Origin: Lewinellaceae bacterium
GTDB taxonomy: Bacteria; Bacteroidota; Bacteroidia; Chitinophagales; Saprospiraceae
Direction of reading: 5' to 3'
Assembly: GCA_020636355.1 (NCBI GenBank)
Contig: JACJYB010000003.1
Location: forward strand, 62,001-126,000
DNA: 64,000 bases
In this document: positions 45,021-54,765 of the stretch, in pieces
Position numbering within the stretch: position 1 is the first letter of the stretch
Layout: each line of letters begins with the position of its first letter
The notes under the pieces: generated by a model
The model's database searches: none
What the model was told of the DNA's origin: nothing
The model's input: only the letters and a program-made list of their open reading frames with translations
Made by a program: the position numbers and the translations under genes

Positions 45021-46508
45021 ATGATGCGCAATCTATTCTTGTTTCCATTAAGTCTTCTTTTGTGTTTCAACTTATCCGCACAAGAAAACCGCTACATCCC
45101 GGTTGATACCATGGTAAAAACCATGCATGAGGTTACGATCAAAGGAGTCCGGGTACCCTATTCTGCAACGACCGGAACACAACCGGTCTGGAATGAAGCA
45201 GGAAAACCAATTGCCACATTGTTTTACACCTATTACCAGCGCACCGATGTGAAAGATCAGACGACTCGTCCTTTGATCTTTTCCTTTAATGGCGGACCTG
45301 GTTCCGCATCAGTCTGGATGCACATTGCGTATACGGGGCCTAGGATGTTAATTATCGATGATGAAGGATACCCGGTGCAACCTTATGGAATCAGGGACAA
45401 TCCAAACTCCATACTGGATGTTGCCGATATCATTTACATCAACCCTGTGAATACGGGTTATTCCCGTATTGTTGATCCGGAAGCAAAAAAAGAAACTTTC
45501 TTTGGCGTAAATGCGGATATTAAATATCTGGCTGAATGGTTAACGACCTTCGTTTCCCGCAACAACCGGTGGCGTTCTCCGAAATATCTGGTCGGTGAAA
45601 GTTATGGTACAACCCGCGTATCCGGATTGGCTCTGGAATTGGAAAACGCACAATGGATGTATTTGAATGGGGTGATCCTTGTCTCACCTACCGAGCTGGG
45701 CATTGATCGCGACGGGCCTGTCGTTGCGGCTAACCGCCTTCCCTACTTTGCAGCAGCAGCATGGTACCATAAGGCCCTTCCTTCTACCTTGCAGAACAAG
45801 GACCTGACGGATATGCTCCCTGAAGTGGAATCTTTCAGCATCAATGAGCTTTTACCCGCCCTGGTCATGGGAGGATTCCTGGATCCGGAAAAGAAGAAAG
45901 CCATCGCCTCAAAAATGTCGATGTATTCAGGATTAAGTGAAGACTTTATCCTGAAAAACAATCTCGACGTATCCATGAATGCATTCTGGAAAGAATTATT
46001 GCGCGACCGCGGCTTTACCATTGGTCGTCTTGATTCCCGTTATTTAGGAATTGATGCATCTGATGCTGGCGACCGGTCGGATTACAATGCTGAGATTACT
46101 TCTTGGCTACATTCCTTCACACCCGCGATTAATTATTACATCCGGGAAGAATTGGGATTCAAGACCGACACTAAATACAACATGTTTGGCCCGGTACATC
46201 CCTGGGATCGTAGTGGCGATCAAACGGGCATGAATTTAAGGCAGGCAATGGCGCAGAACCCTTACCTGAATGTAATGATCCAGTCCGGATATTACGATGG
46301 CGCTTGCACGTACTTTAATGCCAAATACAGCATGTGGAATATGGACCCAAGCGGTAAAATGAAGGACCGGTTTGTGTGGAAAGGATATCGTAGCGGACAC
46401 ATGATGTACCTCAGGCAAGAAGATCTGAAGCAAGCGAACGAAGATATCCGCCAGTTCATTCAGAACACTTTACCAGCAAAGGGCAAAGCTGCTGAGTACA
46501 AGGATTAA
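45021..46508 (+). CDS. Secreted S10 serine carboxypeptidase-like protein
   Basis: 495 residues from the ATG at 45021; a non-ATG start seven codons upstream is possible. A signal peptide (FLFPLSLLLCFNLSA) precedes the alpha/beta-hydrolase fold. Hallmarks of peptidase family S10 are FNGGPGSASVW and the serine S194 in GESYGTTR; D426 (GYYDGAC) and H460 (SGHMMY) are the other likely triad members. Bacterial S10 proteins are thought to remove C-terminal residues from peptides in acid. It stands alone. Confidence 0.93.
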   Translation: MMRNLFLFPLSLLLCFNLSAQENRYIPVDTMVKTMHEVTIKGVRVPYSATTGTQPVWNEAGKPIATLFYTYYQRTDVKDQTTRPLIFSFNGGPGSASVWMHIAYTGPRMLIIDDEGYPVQPYGIRDNPNSILDVADIIYINPVNTGYSRIVDPEAKKETFFGVNADIKYLAEWLTTFVSRNNRWRSPKYLVGESYGTTRVSGLALELENAQWMYLNGVILVSPTELGIDRDGPVVAANRLPYFAAAAWYHKALPSTLQNKDLTDMLPEVESFSINELLPALVMGGFLDPEKKKAIASKMSMYSGLSEDFILKNNLDVSMNAFWKELLRDRGFTIGRLDSRYLGIDASDAGDRSDYNAEITSWLHSFTPAINYYIREELGFKTDTKYNMFGPVHPWDRSGDQTGMNLRQAMAQNPYLNVMIQSGYYDGACTYFNAKYSMWNMDPSGKMKDRFVWKGYRSGHMMYLRQEDLKQANEDIRQFIQNTLPAKGKAAEYKD

Positions 46509-46571
46509 TTATTGAGTGGCTAGCCAGTGCGGATTCCTTCCAATGTTTGACCTGGTCAGACTAGGAAGCGT

Positions 46572-46793
46572 TTAGTATAGGCTGACCCGGTATTCGTGAA
46601 CGATGCGGGCTGCCTTTGAAGCAATAACTGCCTGAAATCGTTCTGAAATCCATGTTTCCAGGGCTACCAGCTCAAGGATGGTTAATCGTATTAACGACTT
46701 CTTGAGCTCTTTGAGAAATATCTGCAGGTCAAAACTGACTTTTTCCAGGATTACTTTGGTGTACTGAAGCCAGGTAATGGATCGTTTTCTCAT
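46572..46793 (-). CDS. Small hypothetical protein
   Basis: 73 residues, predicted mainly helical and basic (RKRSITWLQYTKVILEKV, FLKELKKSLIRLTILELV). The LEKVSFDLQIF...ELKK pattern looks like short conserved proteins I associate with Bacteroidota, but no function is known to me. The start codon lies downstream of an AT-rich palindromic region that may hold its promoter. Coding status is moderately supported by a full-length frame in an otherwise empty 480-bp stretch. Confidence 0.5.
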   Translation of the reverse strand: MRKRSITWLQYTKVILEKVSFDLQIFLKELKKSLIRLTILELVALETWISERFQAVIASKAARIVHEYRVSLY

Positions 46794-46980
46794 TTTCGGT
46801 TTAGGCTTTCTGGATGAATGAAAAAGGACTTCTTAAATGAAACGAGGTTCTGAAGAGCTTATTTTAAAATCATAACAAAAATATACGATTTTCATCGTTT
46901 TTATGATAAAAAATTGAATATCTATAGCTTATAACTATACATTAAAACATCAACTATTCTAGCATAATTACTTGAAAATA

Positions 46981-47015
46981 AACTATTTATTATAACTAAA
47001 AATAGTTATAAATAG
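46981..47015. repeat. AT-rich imperfect palindrome
   Basis: TTATAACTA (46990-46998) and TAGTTATAA (47003-47011) form 9-bp arms with a 4-nt AAAA loop. Flanking bases CTATT..AATAG extend it with a 3-base bulge. It lies in the very AT-rich 46794-47056 region between the small protein gene and the downstream end of the DEAD helicase gene. It could be an operator or a weak terminator. Confidence 0.45.
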
Positions 47016-47056
47016 GCTCAACTATACAGTTTTACTTGAATGACCTGTGACCTATT

Positions 47057-48724
47057 TTAATGGGAAGAAGACTTTGAGTTTCGCTTCTTCTTGCTCGTCT
47101 TTTTGATCTTATGAATATGCTTCCGGTGGTGTGGCATCGGATCTTTAGCATTATCCTCCTTGGGAAAGAGGCGCCGGCCATTGTATGACCGGCCTTGCAG
47201 CTCCATGGTCAATGTTTCCAGGTCTGCAGAAGACAACTCTATGGTTGAATGTTTTTGTCGTATTTCGATGTGACCAATACCCTTACCACCTACCCCGGTC
47301 TGATGCGTCAGCAAATGCAACATGGACTGTTTGGTGAGTCCATCCATTTTACCAACATTGAGATATAGTCTGGTCTTGCGATTGGCCGACTTTACTGCCT
47401 CCTGAACTTCAACATTTAGATCACGATTATCCCGTATTGGCGGCATTGCCTTGATATGGATGCTTACAATTCGCTCAATCAGATCTTCTTTGGACATCTC
47501 ATAAAACCAGCCTAGCGCTTGTTCACGCAGAGTTTGATCAAGGGATGGTTGTTCATCCCATAAAGACTGAGCCCAGTTTTCGACAAACTTCTCCTGGATG
47601 GAATTGGCATCCGGTACCCGCACCCGCTTAATACCCAATTTAAGTTGCCGATCCAGTTGTTTGACTCGGTTGATTTCTTTGGGCGTTATCAGGCTCAGGG
47701 ATATACCGGATTTCCCTGCTCGGGCAGTCCGTCCGCTGCGGTGGGTATAATAGGAGGCGTCATCCGGCAGATCAAAATGAAAAACGTATTGGAGGTCCTG
47801 TACATCAATACCACGGGCAGCTACATCCGTTGCGATAACCATATGGGTTTTATCACTCCGGAAGTGATTCATCACATGCTCGCGTTGTTTCTGGGTCAGG
47901 TCTCCATGGAGGCTATCAACGGCATAACCTTGTTGACTCAGGTAATCCGCCAGATCCTGAGTACCTGCTTTCGTCCGGCAGAATACAATCCCACGCATTA
48001 ACGGATCTGCATTCAAAAATCGGCACAACGCCTGAGTTTTATCGGAAGCCTGAACCAGGACATACTGGTGTTCGATGTTTTGATTGGTCTTTTGGCCCTG
48101 ATCAATCACCACCTCGATCGGTTCATGCATGTATTGATTCACGATCTGTCTGATGGGTGCCGGCATCGTTGCTGAAAACAGCCAGATATTGCGTTCTTCA
48201 GGTACCTGTGCCAAAATGGCATTGATGTCATCAACAAATCCCATGTGCAGCATTTCATCCGCCTCATCCAGGACCACGTAACGCACCGATTCCAATACGA
48301 GCTTTTTGCGCTCCATAAAATCCATCAATCGTCCCGGAGTAGCCACAACAATGTGCGGCTTCTTCTTTAATCCGATCAACTGCCCTTGTATGGAGGCTCC
48401 ACCATAAACTGCCAGGGTCCGTATGCCCGGCATCTCAGCGGTAAAAGCTTTCAGCTGCTGCTCGATCTGCAGACACAATTCCCTGGTAGGAACGATAATC
48501 AGCGCCTGGACGGTGCTGTCCTGCATTTGAATCTGCTCGATTAATGGAAGCCCAAATGCAGCGGTCTTGCCGGTACCTGTCTGAGCCAGCCCAATAAAAT
48601 CGACAAGGCCTGTAATCAGGTGAGGTATGGCTTCCTGCTGGATAGCCGTAGGTTGATGAAGTCCGATTGCGGGAAGTGCGGCTAAAATTTCTTCACGCAG
48701 ACCCAGGGATTGAAATGATTGCAA
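47057..48724 (-). CDS. DEAD-box helicase with DbpA-type RNA-binding domain
   Basis: 555 residues. The helicase core has AQTGTGKT (47-54), VLDEADEMLHMG, LFSATMP and HRSGRTARAGKSG. The DbpA-type RNA-binding domain spans about 455-525 (TRLYLNVGKMDGLTK, GIGHIEIRQKHSTIEL), followed by a Lys-rich tail. The order is that of DeaD/CsdA proteins, which remodel RNA during ribosome assembly and at low temperature. The start codon is TTG (complement of 48722-48724), since no upstream ATG lies before the in-frame stop. A -7 box is near. Confidence 0.93.
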   Translation of the reverse strand: MQSFQSLGLREEILAALPAIGLHQPTAIQQEAIPHLITGLVDFIGLAQTGTGKTAAFGLPLIEQIQMQDSTVQALIIVPTRELCLQIEQQLKAFTAEMPGIRTLAVYGGASIQGQLIGLKKKPHIVVATPGRLMDFMERKKLVLESVRYVVLDEADEMLHMGFVDDINAILAQVPEERNIWLFSATMPAPIRQIVNQYMHEPIEVVIDQGQKTNQNIEHQYVLVQASDKTQALCRFLNADPLMRGIVFCRTKAGTQDLADYLSQQGYAVDSLHGDLTQKQREHVMNHFRSDKTHMVIATDVAARGIDVQDLQYVFHFDLPDDASYYTHRSGRTARAGKSGISLSLITPKEINRVKQLDRQLKLGIKRVRVPDANSIQEKFVENWAQSLWDEQPSLDQTLREQALGWFYEMSKEDLIERIVSIHIKAMPPIRDNRDLNVEVQEAVKSANRKTRLYLNVGKMDGLTKQSMLHLLTHQTGVGGKGIGHIEIRQKHSTIELSSADLETLTMELQGRSYNGRRLFPKEDNAKDPMPHHRKHIHKIKKTSKKKRNSKSSSH

Positions 48725-48752
48725 AGGATAACCTGATTATGTAAATGAGGCA

Positions 48753-48760
48753 CAAAGGTA
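48753..48760 (-). promoter_or_regulatory. Candidate -7 box of the DbpA-type helicase gene
   Basis: Minus-strand TACCTTTG fits TANNTTTG, about 28 bp upstream of the TTG start. This fits translation from the TTG rather than a farther start. Confidence 0.6.
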
Positions 48761-48997
48761 TGACATTATTATGGATTTGGGGTTTGAGATTTGGTTTTTA
48801 GGGCATGAGGACCATACCTGAATATGATGGACCACTACATCGGCACAGGTATTCAGAATATTAAAAAATCAAGTTTTATTTGAGCCGACTATTAATTAAT
48901 GAAAATGAAGGCTTTTGGAGGTTTGGGTAATCCATGCGGTGGCTTCAATTTTCTGCAATTTTTGATCTTGCATTTCTATGCTTCTCAATCGTTAAAA

Positions 48998-49819
48998 TCA
49001 ATGTCTGTTGAGCTCAATATCTACCACAAGCACGTGACGGTCACGATCCCGGCAGGATCCCAACATCAATCCATTCTGATCTATTACAGCACTTTGCCCG
49101 CCATACACCTGACCTGTCCAGGGACCATGGGAAATCGTGCCCACCAAATCGGTTCCAACTATTGGACAAGCGATCTTGCTGGCAGCATTGCGGATGGTCT
49201 TATGCAACTCTTCGCCATGTTGTGGCCACTCCTTCTCTTTCGCAGCCCAACCATAGGGTATAAGTACCAGGTCCGGATGCTGTCTGCGTACCGCAATTAG
49301 ATTGTCCTCCAGAAAAGAATCGGCACAGATCAACAATCCGATCCTTCCAAACTTTGTATCAACCACCGTAATGCCATTCCCGGGTGTATAAGGAGGATCC
49401 ATCAACTCACTCAGGATGTTGTTCTTCCGGTGTTTGGCCAATATTTTGCCTTCATTGGAAATCAAAATGACGGCATCATAGAGGTTTTCATTTTCTTTTT
49501 CTCCCAAGCCGATGCATACATAAACCTGATACTGCCGCGCTAATTCTGACAAACGATCGGAGTCAGATCCGGGAATAGGAAAGGAAAGCTGATGCGCATC
49601 TGGATTGACCCAGCCCAATAGGGACATTTCCGGGAAGCAAACGATAGCTGCCCCTTGCTGGGCAGCCTCTTCCAAGGCATTTTCTATTCGGCGAAAATTA
49701 CCTTCCCGATCTCCATCCAAACAAAAGATCTGCGCTACCGCCACTCGTACTGATGACTGGCCGGATACCAGACCTACCAACAGTAAATAACTCAGGATCA
49801 AAGCCAGTCTGTTCATCAT
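48998..49819 (-). CDS. Exported nitrilase-superfamily hydrolase
   Basis: 273 residues. The nitrilase-fold triad is E64 (CFPEMS), K132 (HRKNNI) and C165 (LLICADS). It hydrolyses or transfers carbon-nitrogen bonds; the natural substrate (nitrile, amide or N-acyl compound) is unknown. An N-terminal hydrophobic segment (LALILSYLLLVGLVSG) appears to be a signal peptide, which is uncommon for this superfamily. The start overlaps the end of the GH97 gene by 4 bp (49816-49819), so the two are translated from one message. Confidence 0.88.
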   Translation of the reverse strand: MMNRLALILSYLLLVGLVSGQSSVRVAVAQIFCLDGDREGNFRRIENALEEAAQQGAAIVCFPEMSLLGWVNPDAHQLSFPIPGSDSDRLSELARQYQVYVCIGLGEKENENLYDAVILISNEGKILAKHRKNNILSELMDPPYTPGNGITVVDTKFGRIGLLICADSFLEDNLIAVRRQHPDLVLIPYGWAAKEKEWPQHGEELHKTIRNAASKIACPIVGTDLVGTISHGPWTGQVYGGQSAVIDQNGLMLGSCRDRDRHVLVVDIELNRH

Positions 49820-51762
49820 TTCTTCCGAATGACTGCTACGAAACCACCTCCCTGTGCCAGATTCAACTGAAGCTTATCGCCTTTTCGAATCGTCATTTCA
49901 CCCATTTGATAGTCCTGAGCCATTCGATTTGCATTGACTCCATCCTTCCAGTATTCCAATGAATATTCACCCGTACCAAGGAAATCCAGGGTAACATCTA
50001 ATGTCCGTGCTGTCCAGTCGGTCATTGCGCCCATATACCAATTTCCATCCGCAGCCAGACGTGCCTCCACGATGTAATCCCCCACGGCCGCATCAAGAAC
50101 ACGGGTGTCTTCCCAGGTGGTCGGCACTTGTTTTATGAATGCGAAAGATTCCTGCTCCCGTAAATAGTTTTCAGGAACATCACATAACATTTGTAAAGGG
50201 CTCTCAAAGACGACATACATAGCCAGTTGATGACATCTCGTCCCCAAACTCATTGGACGGCTAAAGCTCGGAGACCAGTCCCGGAGTTGAGCATTTAGCA
50301 TCGCTCCGGGCGTGTAATCCATAGGCCCGCAAACCATTCGGGTAAAGGGCAACATGAGGTTATGCTCAGGCCCTGTCTGTTTGGAGTTATCCCATTTACT
50401 CCATTCGTTGCCTCGCACACCCTCACGTGTCATTGCATGTGGGAACTCATGACGGAATCCGGTTGGTTTGTAGCAGCCGTGAAAATCGAGTAATAGGTGA
50501 TGCTCTGCAGTCGCACGGGCAATGCGCTCATAATAATTGACCATTTCCGCATCATTGCGCTGCATAAAGTCAACTTTGATGCCTTTAATACCCCATTTGG
50601 AATATTCGGTCATCGCTTTGTCCAGGTCTTTATCCAACGCATTCCATAAAACCCACAGGATTAAGCCGACGCCCTTTTCCTGGCCATATTTTGCCAGCTC
50701 AGGGACATTCACTTCCGGGATGGATACCGTCACATCTGTTGTTGGCGACCATCCTTCATCCAGAATAATGTAAGGCAGGCCATTCTTGGCTGCGAAATCA
50801 ATATAGTGTTTGTAGGTATCCGTGTTCACGCCGCTTTGAAAATCTACCCCATAGGTATTTAAATCATTCCACCAGTCCCACTGTACTTTCCCAGGTTGGA
50901 CCCAACTGAAATCACCGGTTGCCGGACGATTCAATTGGTAGATAAGCGTATTCGTAAGAAGACCTGCTGCACGATCCTCCATCAGGATAGTTCTCCAGGG
51001 GAACGTACGTGTGCCGGGTGTTTTGACCAGGTAATTGGCAGCTTGCGTTACCATAATATCCCGGTCTCTAACTTGTTTTTCCTGGACAGGATACATAGGA
51101 AATGTTCCTGTCAGGGTACCCGAATTGGTCCCTAACAACCACAATCCGGGATAATTGTACAAATCCGATTCACTGAGATGCATGTAATGACCGTTTTGGT
51201 CAATTAATGCCGGTAAACTGGCGAGACTGTCGAGGGACAGTTTTGATAATTCGTATTTCGGAAATAAGCGTTCATTGTGTGAATAAAAGCTCTCTTCACT
51301 GGGGTAATAAACATGGTCTGATGGATTAAATGCATAGGTCACCTGTTCTCCAAGGATGGTTATCGTTCCTGCTATTGCAGCATTCCATCTCCAGGCTACC
51401 CCTCGGTCATAGGCACGAAATTCCAAGCCAGTATTGTTTTCAAATTGCAGGTCCAATAAATTGTATTGGTCCCGAATTTGGGCCAATTTCTCGTGCACAA
51501 CCGGATTGATTATCGCGTCATGACTGGAAGTTTGGGCCGAGTTCAGGGTGTAATCAACCGGCACCTCAGCAATATTCAATCGAATCGGGGAAGCATTGAT
51601 CCAGGCTTCGCCATTTTTCTCGATGGCATAAAACAGGTCCCCGTCTTCAAGCGTAACGGTCACCTTGATTTTTTGATCAGGAGAGGTGATCATCCAGGGC
51701 TGGCTGTAGCCGAGGGTCAAGAATGCAGGTAATATTGCAATCAGGCAAAATATCCGGAACAT
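49816..51762 (-). CDS. GH97-family glycoside hydrolase
   Basis: 648 residues with signal peptide (IFCLIAILPAFLTLGYSQ). The N-terminal beta domain (SPDQKIKVTVTLEDG) is followed by the (beta/alpha)8 barrel with YIILDEGWSP, the KVDFMQ strand (D398) and LLLDFHGCYKPTGFRHEFPH, then a C-terminal domain. GH97 enzymes are alpha-glucosidases or alpha-galactosidases of Bacteroidota. An Asp on the KVDF strand fits the retaining (galactosidase-like) group better than the inverting SusB group; I infer this. The gene leads the operon with the nitrilase-like enzyme. Confidence 0.93.
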   Translation of the reverse strand: MFRIFCLIAILPAFLTLGYSQPWMITSPDQKIKVTVTLEDGDLFYAIEKNGEAWINASPIRLNIAEVPVDYTLNSAQTSSHDAIINPVVHEKLAQIRDQYNLLDLQFENNTGLEFRAYDRGVAWRWNAAIAGTITILGEQVTYAFNPSDHVYYPSEESFYSHNERLFPKYELSKLSLDSLASLPALIDQNGHYMHLSESDLYNYPGLWLLGTNSGTLTGTFPMYPVQEKQVRDRDIMVTQAANYLVKTPGTRTFPWRTILMEDRAAGLLTNTLIYQLNRPATGDFSWVQPGKVQWDWWNDLNTYGVDFQSGVNTDTYKHYIDFAAKNGLPYIILDEGWSPTTDVTVSIPEVNVPELAKYGQEKGVGLILWVLWNALDKDLDKAMTEYSKWGIKGIKVDFMQRNDAEMVNYYERIARATAEHHLLLDFHGCYKPTGFRHEFPHAMTREGVRGNEWSKWDNSKQTGPEHNLMLPFTRMVCGPMDYTPGAMLNAQLRDWSPSFSRPMSLGTRCHQLAMYVVFESPLQMLCDVPENYLREQESFAFIKQVPTTWEDTRVLDAAVGDYIVEARLAADGNWYMGAMTDWTARTLDVTLDFLGTGEYSLEYWKDGVNANRMAQDYQMGEMTIRKGDKLQLNLAQGGGFVAVIRKK

Positions 51763-51861
51763 GGGGACATGATTTTAAGTGTACAATTTACGCATTTTCC
51801 CATTGATTTCCATTTGCTTACTTCCTATTCCACTTACCTGAAGTACCGTCATTGCAAGAGT

Positions 51862-53109
51862 TCAAATTTTTCCTTTTGTGAAAAACCGAAAGATCATGAT
51901 TACGAGAATAAGATACAAATAGGCAAAGGCAAAGGACTCTCCACCTAAGGTCCATACCACGCTCATCAGCAAGGTAATTGGCAAGATTGACTTTTCAGAC
52001 CAGCCATACATACCCGCTTTAATGCGCTGTTTGGTTATGCGCACATGCTGAATTAAACTAAATAAAACGATAAAGCCAGGAAAGAAAAATTGTGCGCCAT
52101 TTGATAAAAAACCAATCAATAAAATCAGTGTGAATCCGGAAGCAGCTATAAAATGTGCTACCTCAACCTTGTATAATCTATCTTCAAACAATTTTTTGCC
52201 GACTGGATCAAAAAGGATAAACCCGTTTGATATAGGGCGAATTAAGGTATAGGAGAACAAAACCAATAAAAAAACCAATAGTGCCGTAGACAATACAAAA
52301 CCTAGCCAAGTAAAATGGACATATCCAATACTTCTAAGCCAACCGAAAAACAATATAATAGCAATGACAATCAGGATCAGATAGATTTTTCTCGAATTAA
52401 CCAGAGTAAAGATTGCACGCAAACCGAGCCCATAGAAGAAGAATCTGGACCTAAGAGCATGTTTTAGAGATTCTTTTAAATTATCATCCTCAGGATTGAT
52501 CCGGAGGGCCTCTTTAAAAAAAGCAGCAGCACGTTTTGGACGTCCGAGCAGGAGATAACATTTTCCTAAATATTCATGCTCCAGCTTACTTTCAGGATTT
52601 TTTTGCAAGGCCTGAACCAATAGCTCAATACTATGCTTCCATTTTTTCTTACTGTAGGAAAATCTCCACCGCATATTTTGGAAATTCTCATTATCTGGAT
52701 CACTTGCCAGGCATTCTGACCATAACTTTACTGCTTCTTCTTGTTTGCCAGCTTGCAGTGCAATATTAGCTGCCAAAAATTTTAGATTTGAATTTTGCGG
52801 TTCTTGTTCTATTGCTTGCCAGATTAATTGTTCCGCATTTGAATACTGTTCCTTTTGATAAGAAAGTGCTGCCAGGCCAGCAAATGCTTCAGCAGAATTT
52901 GGATTGGCACTTAATAGCTTTGTACAAATAACATGAGTATCTTCTGACCTTCCCAAATCTAAAGTAGGGTGGATTAACAGTTCCAGTAAAAAAGGGTGCT
53001 CGGGCAAGCAAGACATAATCAAATCCAGCTCTTTATTTGCCAATTGCTTTTTATTTAGCTCAATCAACTTATTAAGCCGATCAATACGGTTGACTGTTTC
53101 CATATTCAT
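51862..53109 (-). CDS. TPR-containing multi-pass membrane protein
   Basis: 415 residues. The N-terminal ~200 residues form about five tetratricopeptide-type repeats (e.g. NPNSAEAFAGLAALSYQKEQY, PESKLEHEYLGKCYLLLGRP and NPEDDNLKESLKHAL) that probably bind protein partners in the cytoplasm. The C-terminal half has about six transmembrane segments (from YLILIVIAIILFFGWL to IMIFRFFTKGKI). I recognise no further domain. It lies 190 bp downstream of the TPR-AAA+ gene on the same strand, so the two are likely functionally linked. MNMETVNR or the second Met may start it. Confidence 0.72.
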   Translation of the reverse strand: MNMETVNRIDRLNKLIELNKKQLANKELDLIMSCLPEHPFLLELLIHPTLDLGRSEDTHVICTKLLSANPNSAEAFAGLAALSYQKEQYSNAEQLIWQAIEQEPQNSNLKFLAANIALQAGKQEEAVKLWSECLASDPDNENFQNMRWRFSYSKKKWKHSIELLVQALQKNPESKLEHEYLGKCYLLLGRPKRAAAFFKEALRINPEDDNLKESLKHALRSRFFFYGLGLRAIFTLVNSRKIYLILIVIAIILFFGWLRSIGYVHFTWLGFVLSTALLVFLLVLFSYTLIRPISNGFILFDPVGKKLFEDRLYKVEVAHFIAASGFTLILLIGFLSNGAQFFFPGFIVLFSLIQHVRITKQRIKAGMYGWSEKSILPITLLMSVVWTLGGESFAFAYLYLILVIMIFRFFTKGKI

Positions 53110-53299
53110 ATATCATTATTGGCAAGCCAGATATCTATGACCATTTTGTTGCCTTACAGATAAAATTGGCGTATCAACTTACATGTTTCAATTAACTCGA
53201 ACATTAACCTCAGCTTTTTCGATGATGGGTTCTACCCGCCGTAGCTATGCAAACCAATTAACGAAGCTGCTTTGCGAAGTAATTGATCATAAGCGGACA

Positions 53300-54643
53300 T
53301 CACAATTTTAGTTTTTTGATGTATTGAGCTACATCATCGTAAAAGCCGGTCTGGTTTGCATAGTTTGCATAATTTCTTGCTGTAAGAAACCAATCTTTGG
53401 TCGTTGGTTTGTAACGTTTTATTTCTTCAAGAATATCATTCGTATTTAATGGAATAACCTTCCCTTCCGATAAGGATGCTTCAAATTTTTTCTCAATTGC
53501 TTGTTCTACAATTTGTACCAAATCCGCCCCTGAATAGCTCTCTGTTTTTTCACCAATTTTATGAACATCGACGAATTGTACTGGCTTCCCTTTCAATATT
53601 ACTTGAACAATTTCATCTCTAGCTTCCAAGTCAGGAGGAGGAACGAAAATCATTTTATCAAAACGTCCAGGCCTTTTAAAAGCGGGATCAATATACCAGG
53701 GTGTATTTGTCGCCCCGATGATCAATAAACCATCATTAACATTTTCTACGCCATCCATTTCGGATAAAAGCTGATTGATAACTGACCTGCCAGTATTTCC
53801 TCTAAATTCAGTTCTATTTCCCGCCAACGCATCAACTTCATCAATAAATAGAACACAAGGCGATTTACTGCGCGCCAAAGCAAATAGGCTCGAAAGTTTG
53901 TGTTCACTTTCGCCATAATACTTATCTAAAATATCATCTATTCCAATATTAATGAATGGCACTTTAATTTGACCGGCTGTTGCTCTTGCTATAAATGTTT
54001 TTCCGCAACCTGGCGGACCATATAAGAGGAGTCCGCCACCAATCTTCTTTCCATATGCCGAAAATAAAGAATGGTGTTCCAAAGGCTTGATGATTTTAAG
54101 ATCTATCTCCCGTTTAACTTGGTTCATGCCACCCACATGACTGAAGTCTATGGTAGGTTTTTCGATCATTCCTCTTAGCTCGAACTCGATTTGATCTGTC
54201 CAATCAGATTCCTGGCTTTCGTCAAGTCCTACACCTATTTTTTGAACAAAAGCATTGTCCAGTTCTTCGTCGTGCGCATTAGGATTGATTGACTTCCAGG
54301 CTTTGGTAGCTTTTATACATTCTTCATTTTTTCTCAATCGTAGGTAACACAAAGACCGGTAATACAGAATTTCCTCCAGTAAATTATTTTTATTACGGGT
54401 CTCCAAGTCTTCACCAACCATCAGACTTGCATTATATTTTTGGGAATGATAGTAGGTTTTAAGTAAATCTACTGCAGCCTCTTCATTATCACGATCCATT
54501 TTAAGGATATAAAGCAAATGATCCTCAGCGCTCTGCCACTGTTGAATCTGTTGATACTTCTGTGCAATCAGGTAGCGTAGATAAAGGTTATTTGGTGTCA
54601 GGCTTAATGCTTGTTCTAACTGCTCTAATTCCTTCGGGATCAT
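53300..54643 (-). CDS. AAA+ ATPase with N-terminal TPR region
   Basis: 447 residues. Residues 1-~130 are helical repeats of TPR type (NNLYLRYLIAQKYQQIQQW, RLRKNEECIKATKAW). Residues ~170-420 form an FtsH/Cdc48-class AAA+ module: Walker A GPPGCGKT (209-216), pore loop KYYGES (241-246), Walker B VLFIDE (264-269), sensor-1 N313 and Arg fingers R324/R327 (RPGRFDK). All catalytic residues are intact, so it should form ATP-driven hexamers that unfold or remodel a target. No protease domain is seen. Target is unknown; a TPR membrane protein is encoded next. Confidence 0.88.
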   Translation of the reverse strand: MIPKELEQLEQALSLTPNNLYLRYLIAQKYQQIQQWQSAEDHLLYILKMDRDNEEAAVDLLKTYYHSQKYNASLMVGEDLETRNKNNLLEEILYYRSLCYLRLRKNEECIKATKAWKSINPNAHDEELDNAFVQKIGVGLDESQESDWTDQIEFELRGMIEKPTIDFSHVGGMNQVKREIDLKIIKPLEHHSLFSAYGKKIGGGLLLYGPPGCGKTFIARATAGQIKVPFINIGIDDILDKYYGESEHKLSSLFALARSKSPCVLFIDEVDALAGNRTEFRGNTGRSVINQLLSEMDGVENVNDGLLIIGATNTPWYIDPAFKRPGRFDKMIFVPPPDLEARDEIVQVILKGKPVQFVDVHKIGEKTESYSGADLVQIVEQAIEKKFEASLSEGKVIPLNTNDILEEIKRYKPTTKDWFLTARNYANYANQTGFYDDVAQYIKKLKL

Positions 54644-54687
54644 AGGTAAGTAATTATCATTATTTCAGTATGGTATATTTACTTCCG

Positions 54688-54695
54688 GTAATTTT
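54688..54695 (+). promoter_or_regulatory. Candidate -7 box of the NdpA-like gene
   Basis: TAATTTTG fits TANNTTTG and is followed by CA. TTTC lies 22 bp upstream (54662-54665), a near match to -33 TTTG. The predicted leader to the ATG at 54766 is about 65 nt. Confidence 0.5.
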
Positions 54696-54765
54696 GCAAT
54701 GTATTGAATTTTCATTTTACTATTACTATACTTGACTTCTATTAGGAAAAAGGTAAATAGGAGCA

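Noticed and set aside
48899..49300. 133-codon plus-strand frame antisense to the nitrilase-like gene
   Set aside because: The opposite frame has an intact catalytic triad and signal peptide; this one has no domain.
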